From: Flavobacterium sp. IMCC34852
GTDB taxonomy: Bacteria; Bacteroidota; Bacteroidia; Flavobacteriales; Flavobacteriaceae
DNA: 64,000 nucleotides
Direction: 5' to 3'
Assembly (NCBI RefSeq): GCF_030643905.1
Contig: NZ_CP121446.1
Location: 1,302,001-1,366,000 of the forward strand
This document shows positions 34,671 through 43,300 of the stretch, one piece after another. A program made the position numbers and the translations under genes. Under the pieces are notes generated by a model. The model did no database searches and was not told where the DNA came from. It was given only the letters and a program-made list of their open reading frames with translations. Each line of letters starts with the position of its first letter. Positions within the stretch are counted from its first letter, which is position 1.

Positions 34671-37600
34671 ATGAGGAAAATTATTTTATTCTGTTTATTC
34701 ATCTTTACGATGGCGGCAGTAAAAGCTCAAACAGTAACCATCACTGACGTTAATTTTCATGCAGCTTTGATTGCTAATGGAGTGGATACTAATTCCGATA
34801 CTCTGATACAAACCAGCGAGGCATTGGAGGTTACTAGTTTAAATGTTCAATCCTACGGGATTACCAACATGACTGGAATCAGCAGCTTTACAAATCTGCA
34901 GATTTTAGATTGTTCGGGGAACTCATTAACGAGTTTAAATCTAACAGGGTTGAGTAGTTTACAATCATTATCTTGTAGCAATAATGCAATAACCAATTTA
35001 GATGTTTCATCTTGTACTGCATTAACTAATTTAAGTTTTACAGGTAATCCTATAGCTGTTTTTAATGCCTCGGATTGTACACTGCTGTCGACTATAAATG
35101 GTTATTCCGGATTTTCTAATGCTCACAATATTTATATTGCTACATTAACCAATTTGAATTTAACGAACTGTAGTGCATTACAGCGTTTGTATTTGGGTGG
35201 AAACAACTTATTAAATTCAGTTCAAATAACTGGATGTATTGGCTTAATAGAAATTACTCTTGTTAGCAATGCAATTTTAACTTCTTTTACGGTGTCCAAC
35301 TTGCCCAATTTAACAAATTTTGAAGCTGCATACAATCCGCAATTAGCCTCGTTAACCTTTACAAACGACACAGCATTGAACTATTTGCTTTGTTATGAGA
35401 ACGCATTAACTAGTTTAAACTTAAGTGGTTTGCCTTCATTAAATTTGCTTAATTGTCGTTCAAATTCCTTAACATCTTTAAATTTGAATGGTTTAACAAC
35501 TTTAGTATATTTATTCTGTTTAAACAATAATTTAACTTCTCTAGATGTTAGTGGATTAAGCTCACTATATCAATTGAATTGCATAGGCAATTCAGGTTTA
35601 ACTTGTATAAAAGTAGCTGATGTATCTGCGGCTAATTCAAATGAAGCATGGACAAAAGATGCTGCTGCGATTTATTCCACTACTTGTGCTACTACAGTTC
35701 AATTAACGGTAACAAAAGCTGGAGCCGGCGCAGGTTCAGTTGTTTCAAGTCCAGCAGGAATTGACTGTGGAAGTACATGTACTTTTGATTTCTCTATAAA
35801 TACACAAGTAACATTGACAGCTGTGCCAAGTTTAGGTTCGGTATTTTTAGGTTGGACAGGTGCCTATGTAGGAACTGATGCATCTATAAATGTTACTATG
35901 GATGTTGCTAAATCAATTACAGCTAACTTTGGCGAAGCTCAATTTCCTTTAACCATTTCAAATATTGGAAATGGAAATATAATAAGTACACCAGCCGGAA
36001 TTAGTTGTGGTAGTAGCTGTATAGCAAATTTTGATATTGGAGCTACTGTAACTCTTACTGCAATTCCAAATTCCGGAGCAACTTTTTTAGGATGGGGTGG
36101 ATCGTGCACAGGTACGGAGTTGACATGCACCGTTACAATGGATAGTGCAAAATCAGTAACTGCTACATTTGACGGAATTCAAGTAAATGAATTTTTATTA
36201 ACAGTAACAAAAGCTGGAGCTGGTGTTGGAACAATTTCAAGTTCTCCAGCTGGAATTAATTGCGGAAGTACATGTTCTTCAGCATTTGCAATTGATACAG
36301 TGGTGACATTGACAGCTGTACCAAGTTACGGCTCTGTATTTACTGGATGGTCAGGAGGTGGAACTTCTGGAAATGATGCAACAATAAGTGTAACAATGGA
36401 TGCTGCGAAATCTATAACTGCAAACTTTGGCAGAGCACAATTTCCTTTAACGATTTCAAACTCTGGAGGAGGAACTGTATCAAGTACTCCTGCAGGTATT
36501 AATTGTGGATTAAATTGTACCGCAAATTATGAATTTGGTATGAATGTACAGCTTAATGCAATACCTAGTTCGGGGGCAATATTTGCAGGATGGACTGGAG
36601 CTTGCTCAGGAACAGGTCCGTGTACTGTAACTATTGATGCTGCAAAAACAGTAAATGCCCGTTTTACATATCCGCTTACGATTACTAGATCAGGAACTGG
36701 TGGAGGAACCGTAACAAGTTCTCCTACAGGAATTTCTTGTGGATCAACATGTACAGCAAATTATGATGCCAATCAAATGGTAACTTTAACAGCTATTTCG
36801 GATGCAACGTCAACATTTGTAGGTTGGTCCGGAGCTGTATCTTCAAGTTCGGCTACAATAAATGTTACAATGGATGCTGCAAAATCAATAAATGCTCAAT
36901 TCAATGTAATTAAATATACATTAAATGTCCTTTATATTGGTTCTCATTTTAGTGAAGGCACATGGCATAGCGGAGGAACTATTACAACTAGTCCAACTGG
37001 TATTAACTGTCCTTCAATATGTACAGCTGAATATACAATTGGAACACAAGTTACTTTAACTGCTGCTCCAAATCTCGGATATCAGTTTAACGGATGGTCA
37101 GGGCCTTGTACGGGTATTGAGCCTTGTGTTTTAACCATGAATTCAGCAAAATCTGTAACTGCAACATTTGTATGTGTAACTCCAAATACACCTTCTTCCA
37201 TATCTGGTAATGCTATAGTTTGTCCAGGTGCTACAGCAACGTATTCGGTTATTAATGATCCAAATGCTTCAAGTTATACCTGGACTTTACCGTCTGGTTG
37301 GAGTGGTAATAGTACAACAAATAGCATTACTGTAACAGCGGGTGATACGGGAACCTTATCTGTAAAAGCCAACAGTATTTGTGGTTCCAGTAGTGCAAGT
37401 TCGGAGTTAGTTGTCACTGTAAATTCACTGCCAATAGATACTAATGAAAATCAACTGAGTGAAATAACTGCAGATGCCAACACTATTATTTTAGACCATT
37501 TTAATGCTGCTACTACGGGTCAACTATATGGGTCTATTAATTATGTACCGAGCATGAATGGAATGGGTGCTGCAGCCGAATTCAAAAACAATAATTGGAT

Positions 37601-40079
37601 TCGTTATAACTATAATGCAAACCTAAGCAGTTCAGGTACTATTGATTTTTGGATTTATGCCAAAGCGTACAATATTCCACTTGCTAATATTAATTGGAAT
37701 ACGGGAGCTACTTCCTATCCAGGAGCCGGACATGTATTTCATTCACGAATTAATGCTGCCGGAAAAATTGATGTTGGCGCATGGCCTACAGGTTCATTTT
37801 CCAGTAATGCCTCCATACCATTAAATACGTGGACGCGTATAACAATTACCTGGGGAAACAATAATAATATTATTTATATCAATGGTGTTGCAGATGTAAT
37901 AAACACAAGTGCATTTAGTCCTTCTGCAAACGGGAACTACAGCATTTATGTTCCGTATTGGGGAACTACAAATGAGTTTTATTTGGATGAATTTCACGTG
38001 TCAAATAAAAAAAGGACACCAGAAGAAATTAATAGTGTATATAATTTATTTATTGACTCTGAAATGGATTCAGTTTGTGAAAATACATCAACTAATATTA
38101 GGATTACAAATCCTGAAATAGGCATTAGTTACCAACTTTTCAAAGAAAATCAACCCTTTGGGGATTCCCAAGTTGGAGCTAGCAACCCTTTGATTTTTAG
38201 TACGGGTGACTTGAATGAAACTACAAATTTTACAGTTAAAGCAACCAATCCAACAAGTGGATGCTATAGAATGTTGAGTGGTATTCTAACAATTACTGTA
38301 ACCGCTCAACCTACTTGGTATACCGATGCGGATAATGATGGTTATCCATCTAGTGTTGCGACTGTGACACAATGTGATCGTCCAATTAATGGTAAATTGC
38401 TTTCAGAGTTGACAGCGAGTACTGAAGATTGCGATGATACTGATGATACTATTAATCCTGATGCTACAGAAGTTAACTTCAACGGTGAAGATGACGATTG
38501 TGACGGTTCTATATTTAACGGTCATGCACCGGTTGTTTCAGATGTAACTACTCCAAGTGGTGCTTTGGCTTCGATGACCAGTCCAATTGAGTGTTCAGTA
38601 GCTACTAATACGACTCCATATTCAGGGGCTTCTGTTGTACACAAATTCAGAGTAACCAGAACTTCACCACCGGCTGCTCCGGTTGAGTTTGAAAGTGCTA
38701 CGCGTACTTTTGCTATTTCATCTTTAGCTATTGCGGCTTATTCAGCTACTTATGAAGTGCAAGCCACTGCTATTGTCAACGGTGAAGAGCAACCTTATAA
38801 TGGTAATACCGCTACGTTTACTACCCCGGCAGCACCGGTTATTACTACTGTTTCACAAATTTCAAATAACCAGTGTAATCAAACTTTGAGCGCGATTAAT
38901 TCTTATATCTATGCCAGTAATGGTCCTGCAGTAGTTCAGTTGTATGATTTTGAAGTGATTCGCGAAGTAGAAGGTTTACCAACGCATACACAAGTTTATA
39001 CGACTACCGCGCCTTATTTCCGATTGACCTCATTGTCAATACCGGTAACTTATGGTACTACATATAAAGTAAGATCTCGTTATGGTTATAATAGTTTTGG
39101 TAGTGAAATCAGATCAAGTTACAGTACACAATGTACTATTACTACTCCAAGTTTGCCTACAGTTCAAGTGGTAGGTACGCAATGTGATCAAACAATGGCT
39201 TCTATCAATGCATTTGTTTATTCAACAGTTGGTTTAGGAAGCGCCAATCTTTATGAATTTAGAGTAACCCGTATCGTAGCACCCGGAGAAACCACTCCTG
39301 CTGTTACTGAGGAGACCATTCAAAGAATTGTTCCTTACTTTAGATTGACTATGTTGGAAAATTTATATATCGGATTAGGTAAAGAATATTCGGTATCGGT
39401 TCGTTACCGTGTCAATACTCCTGGTACAGTTCCCGGAACCCAGTTTTCAGATTGGAGTCCGATAGCTTGTTCAGTGTTTACTCCGGAATTTCCAACTACA
39501 GGAATGGTTGATGCCCAGTGTAATCTTGTTGATTTTACACCATCGATGTCACAATATATTTATTCAGGTATAGTAACGGGAGCTACTCAATACCGTTTCC
39601 GTTTGGAATTATTTGATGAAATGTCGCCAACCCCTGAAGTGCCTGTTTATAGTCAATCAGTTGATAGCCCGAATAATTATGTAACCTTAAATCAGTTTAC
39701 CGGTTTATTGCCGTCGACTACTTATGTTGTTACAGTTTCAGTTGAGTTGTTTGGAGAGTTTGGTCCTTACGGAAAAGATTGTGCGGTAACTACTCCGGCA
39801 TTTGCTGCTAAAGCAACACCGGCAATGGATTTAGGATTTGAGGCAACGATTTATCCGAATCCGTTTACTACAAACTTCACTTTAGCTGTTGAGACTTCAA
39901 GTCAAACTGATTTTGGAATCAAAGTATTTGATATGGTTGGAAGATTGGTTGACCAAAGAACGGTTTCGGTATCAGAAATGAAGAAAGGTATCTTAGGCGA
40001 CCAATACCCGAGTGGTGTTTACAACGTAATCATCACCCAAGATGAAGTGGTAAAAACACTTCGTGTGGTGAAAAGATAA
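34671..40079 (+). CDS. Giant T9SS adhesin 3 (1802 aa; near-identical twin of adhesin 2)
   Basis: As in adhesin 2, the ATG at 34671 (open frame from 34611) precedes the signal peptide MRKIILFCLFIFTMAAVKAQ. The signal peptide, LRR, six InlB-like repeats, PKD-like, LamG-like and MopE-like parts are identical to adhesin 2 as far as can be read. The two proteins differ only at the end: adhesin 3 has FAAKATPAMDLGFEATIYP and the sorting domain shared with adhesin 4 rather than that of adhesin 1. This gene most likely represents the original locus, and adhesin 2 the recombinant copy. Two silent differences from adhesin 2 in the fourth Cys domain (39656 and nearby) follow adhesin 4. Confidence 0.87.
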   Translation: MRKIILFCLFIFTMAAVKAQTVTITDVNFHAALIANGVDTNSDTLIQTSEALEVTSLNVQSYGITNMTGISSFTNLQILDCSGNSLTSLNLTGLSSLQSLSCSNNAITNLDVSSCTALTNLSFTGNPIAVFNASDCTLLSTINGYSGFSNAHNIYIATLTNLNLTNCSALQRLYLGGNNLLNSVQITGCIGLIEITLVSNAILTSFTVSNLPNLTNFEAAYNPQLASLTFTNDTALNYLLCYENALTSLNLSGLPSLNLLNCRSNSLTSLNLNGLTTLVYLFCLNNNLTSLDVSGLSSLYQLNCIGNSGLTCIKVADVSAANSNEAWTKDAAAIYSTTCATTVQLTVTKAGAGAGSVVSSPAGIDCGSTCTFDFSINTQVTLTAVPSLGSVFLGWTGAYVGTDASINVTMDVAKSITANFGEAQFPLTISNIGNGNIISTPAGISCGSSCIANFDIGATVTLTAIPNSGATFLGWGGSCTGTELTCTVTMDSAKSVTATFDGIQVNEFLLTVTKAGAGVGTISSSPAGINCGSTCSSAFAIDTVVTLTAVPSYGSVFTGWSGGGTSGNDATISVTMDAAKSITANFGRAQFPLTISNSGGGTVSSTPAGINCGLNCTANYEFGMNVQLNAIPSSGAIFAGWTGACSGTGPCTVTIDAAKTVNARFTYPLTITRSGTGGGTVTSSPTGISCGSTCTANYDANQMVTLTAISDATSTFVGWSGAVSSSSATINVTMDAAKSINAQFNVIKYTLNVLYIGSHFSEGTWHSGGTITTSPTGINCPSICTAEYTIGTQVTLTAAPNLGYQFNGWSGPCTGIEPCVLTMNSAKSVTATFVCVTPNTPSSISGNAIVCPGATATYSVINDPNASSYTWTLPSGWSGNSTTNSITVTAGDTGTLSVKANSICGSSSASSELVVTVNSLPIDTNENQLSEITADANTIILDHFNAATTGQLYGSINYVPSMNGMGAAAEFKNNNWIRYNYNANLSSSGTIDFWIYAKAYNIPLANINWNTGATSYPGAGHVFHSRINAAGKIDVGAWPTGSFSSNASIPLNTWTRITITWGNNNNIIYINGVADVINTSAFSPSANGNYSIYVPYWGTTNEFYLDEFHVSNKKRTPEEINSVYNLFIDSEMDSVCENTSTNIRITNPEIGISYQLFKENQPFGDSQVGASNPLIFSTGDLNETTNFTVKATNPTSGCYRMLSGILTITVTAQPTWYTDADNDGYPSSVATVTQCDRPINGKLLSELTASTEDCDDTDDTINPDATEVNFNGEDDDCDGSIFNGHAPVVSDVTTPSGALASMTSPIECSVATNTTPYSGASVVHKFRVTRTSPPAAPVEFESATRTFAISSLAIAAYSATYEVQATAIVNGEEQPYNGNTATFTTPAAPVITTVSQISNNQCNQTLSAINSYIYASNGPAVVQLYDFEVIREVEGLPTHTQVYTTTAPYFRLTSLSIPVTYGTTYKVRSRYGYNSFGSEIRSSYSTQCTITTPSLPTVQVVGTQCDQTMASINAFVYSTVGLGSANLYEFRVTRIVAPGETTPAVTEETIQRIVPYFRLTMLENLYIGLGKEYSVSVRYRVNTPGTVPGTQFSDWSPIACSVFTPEFPTTGMVDAQCNLVDFTPSMSQYIYSGIVTGATQYRFRLELFDEMSPTPEVPVYSQSVDSPNNYVTLNQFTGLLPSTTYVVTVSVELFGEFGPYGKDCAVTTPAFAAKATPAMDLGFEATIYPNPFTTNFTLAVETSSQTDFGIKVFDMVGRLVDQRTVSVSEMKKGILGDQYPSGVYNVIITQDEVVKTLRVVKR

Positions 40080-40130
40080 TTTCCCTCCAGAATGGGAATG
40101 AGAATGTAAATTTTAAATTATTGAAAAAGG

Positions 40131-40161
40131 AATCCTCGCTTTATGGCGGGGATTTTTTTTT
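40131..40161 (+). terminator. Terminator after adhesin 3
   Basis: Same AATCCTCGC/GCGGGGATT stem as after adhesins 1 and 2, with a longer T run. The surrounding 3' flank is also related. Confidence 0.88.
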
Positions 40162-40232
40162 GGGTATTGGGTTAAGTTTTTTAATAGATAAAATTCTTAC
40201 TTTTAATTTTTTAAGGAGTCTTATTTTGACCG

Positions 40233-40262
40233 ACCAACTGTGCAAAAAAATCGACCAACGGA
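40233..40262 (-). promoter_or_regulatory. LytTR-type direct-repeat operator upstream of adhesin 4
   Basis: On the minus strand it reads TCCGTTGGT, 12 bases, ACAGTTGGT. Both 9-mers fit the published LytTR consensus [TA][AC][CA]GTTN[AG][TG] at every position, and the 12-base spacer (21-bp phase) is the one LytTR regulators use. Identity extends to GTTGGTCG in both copies. The site lies 61 bases before the -7-like box of adhesin 4. No such pair was found before adhesins 1-3. Confidence 0.6.
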
Positions 40263-40323
40263 ATGTTTTTGACTGGTTAACAATTAGTTAATATCTTTTT
40301 CTTTTTTTCCCTCTAATTCTATT

Positions 40324-40331
40324 TATTTTTG
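40324..40331 (+). promoter_or_regulatory. Putative -7 box for adhesin 4
   Basis: TATTTTTG matches TAnnTTTG, 24 bases before the ATG at 40356. The -33 position is TTT, so an activator such as a LytTR regulator could be needed. Confidence 0.4.
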
Positions 40332-40355
40332 TTGTTCAATTCTTATTAAATAAAT

Positions 40356-43300
40356 ATGAAAAACACTTTACATTTTAGAAAAATTCAGCAATTTTTTTTC
40401 TTGAGTTTTACAATGTTATTGCTGCTTTTGTCCGGAAAAGGATATGGGCAGGTTAGTATTACTACTACTGGTACTCCACTTACACAAAATTTTGATGGTA
40501 TGGGTGCAACAGGAACTACAACTCCAACAAACTGGTTTGTAGGTACAGGAACAACTGCAAACGGAACAACTGTTGTTGCAGGAACAGGGAGTGCAAATGG
40601 TGGAGGAAATTATAATTTTGGATCTTCCGGTTCTGGTGAAAGAGCACTTGGGTCTCTTTGCTCAAGTAGTACACTTAGGAATACAGAAGTTAGATTTACC
40701 AATAATTCAGGTAGTACTATTGCTTCAATAATCATTTCATATGATGGTGAACAGTGGCGACTTGGTCAAACAGCAAGTGTTGATACTGGTTTAGTATTAC
40801 AATATAGTGCTAATGGTACTACTTACACAGCAATGGGCTCTTCTTATAATTTTGTTCCACCAGTTACTGTTGGAACCGCTGGACCTCTTGATGGAAATGC
40901 CGGTGCTAATAGAGTAGCCGGTATTGGAGGAACTTATACTCCAAGCACACCGATAGCTCCTGGTGCAACTTTTTACTTACGTTGGGTAGATTCTGATAAT
41001 TCTGGATCTGATGCGGGTAATGCAGTTGATAATTTTAGCTTAACAGCTGTTGCTGCACTGTCTGCACCAACAGTGACTACTACGGCTGCGGTTGTTAACA
41101 GTACTACTTCGGCTACTTTGGCCGGAAACGTTACTGCGACCAATGGTGCTGACATTACAGGGAACGGTTCGGTTTATTCTACTACCGATGCTACGCCAAC
41201 TATTGATGAAGGCGCTACTCAGTTGGCTACAGATACACCAAGTACTGGTACTGGTGCCTTTTCAAAATCTACCGGTAGTGTTTTGAGTGTAAATACACTT
41301 TATTATTATAATGCTTATGCTATCAATTCACAAGGAACAGGTTATGGAACAGCTTCTAGTTTTTATACTTTAGCCAATGTGCCAACAACCCCTACGGTTG
41401 ATACTCCAACTACAACCTCTTTGAATGTTACTATTGGAGGAAGTGATGGTAATCCATCTACAACTGAATATGCTATTCAAGCTAACGGCGGGAATTATGT
41501 TCAAGCCGACGGAAGCTTAGCTGCAGGTGCTGTATGGCAAACGGCTGCTGCATGGGGAACTAAAACCGTTACCGGTTTATTATCAAGCACATTGTACTCT
41601 TTTGCTGTAAAAGCCAGAAACGGCGCTAATGTTGAAACCGCTTTTGGTACAGCAGGCACAGGAACTACCGATACGGTTACGGCAGCGAATTTAGTTTTAA
41701 CATCAGGTACACCTGCTTTTGGAAGTATTTGTATTAATACTGAAGCTAAAGCCAGTTTTACTTTTAACGGGTTCAACCTTAACAGTACAGATTTGACTGT
41801 TTCCTCTTCAAGAGCTGATACTGTTATTACATATTCCTTAACTGAAAACGGTACTTATTCTGCTTCATTAACCATTCCAAATAGTGGTACTTCATTATCC
41901 AATCAAATTGTTTGGGTAAAATTTGCCCCAATTGAAGAATTAACGCTTGCGGGTGATGTTTTCTCTATTACAGGTGGCGGACTAGACTTGCCATTTGAGT
42001 TTTCAGTTACCGGTACGGCTGTAAATACAGTAGTTTCGGGAGTAACAACTGCAGCAGCTACTGATATTACTGCTCTTTCTGCTACTTTCAATGCGGGAAC
42101 CTTTGTAATTGGATGTTCTCCGGTTACATATGGAATTGAGTATAGTACCAGTGCTACTTTCACCGTTAGTCAAACCATAACTGATGCACTTCCCTACACT
42201 TTATCAGGTTTGGAACCTAATACAACTTATTACTATAGAGCTTTTGCTATTGATGATGTTGATGTGGCCTTTGGAGATGAGTTAAGTTTTACTACTGCTC
42301 AATTAGCGGCACCAAATGATTTGCCGGGTGCCCCTGTTTCTTATGATAGCTTTACAGCTAATTGGGAATCAGTTGACGGAGCTGACGAATACAGATTGGA
42401 TGTGAGTACTTCACCAACGTTCAGTATTACAAATCCACTTTCTAATTTATTGATTACTGAATATGGAGAAGGAAGCGGTGGAAATAAAAAATATATTGAA
42501 ATTTATAATGGTACTGGACAAACAGTAGATTTGGCTAATTACCAAATATGGAAAAATGCAAACGGAAGTAATTGGAATTTTCAAACCGATAATGTAACTC
42601 CATCAATTCCTTTGTCTTTAACAGGAACTTTAGCTAATGGGGCAACTTATGTGATTGCTAATAATGCAACTGATGTCATTGGGGCTAATTTATACAACAC
42701 CTTCTTAACTTTCAATGGTGATGATGCTACCGGATTAGCTTGGAATGGCGGTTCAGGAACAACATTTACTTTGATTGATGCGGTTGGAACTAGTGGCGTT
42801 GATCCGGGAACTGGTTGGTCAGTAGCCGGAACAGCCAATGCTACCGTTGATAAAATCTTAATCAGAAAACCAACTGTACTTGTTGGTAATACCAATTGGA
42901 CAGCTTCTGCCGGTACTAATACGACCGACTCAGAATGGACAGTTTCAAGTTTTACTTATAATGCTACCAATCAAACAACTGATTTAGGTTTGCATGCCGT
43001 TAACAACGTAAACCCATCATTTATTATTGAAAACCAATCGGTTGCAGGAACTTCTTATCCGGTTACTGGTTTAGAAGGTAGTACCAATTATTACTATAGA
43101 GTTAGAGCTACGAGTACCAACAGTACATCAGCCAATTCAGATGTAGTAACTGTTACGACAGATGCCACGCCACCAACTTTTGGCAGTGTTGCTCAAAGTG
43201 GTGCAGAAGAGGTTTGTGATGGCAGTGAAGGAACATTTAATGTTACCGGTTTATTGCCAAACAGCACTTCTACGATTACTTATAACATTAATGGTGGTGC

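Larger units (their letters stand above)
34243..40079 (+). repeat. 5,840-bp tandem duplication, second unit
   Basis: Copy of 28403-34242, including the intergenic terminator, the inverted repeat and the adhesin gene. Identity with the first unit stops at 39811; after that the sorting domain is of the adhesin-4 type. Three bases shorter overall because of the different tail. Confidence 0.92.

Noticed and set aside
28403..40079. The duplication as a composite transposon or prophage
   Set aside because: No transposase, integrase, terminal inverted repeats or target duplications are visible; homologous recombination between the shared modules explains it fully.
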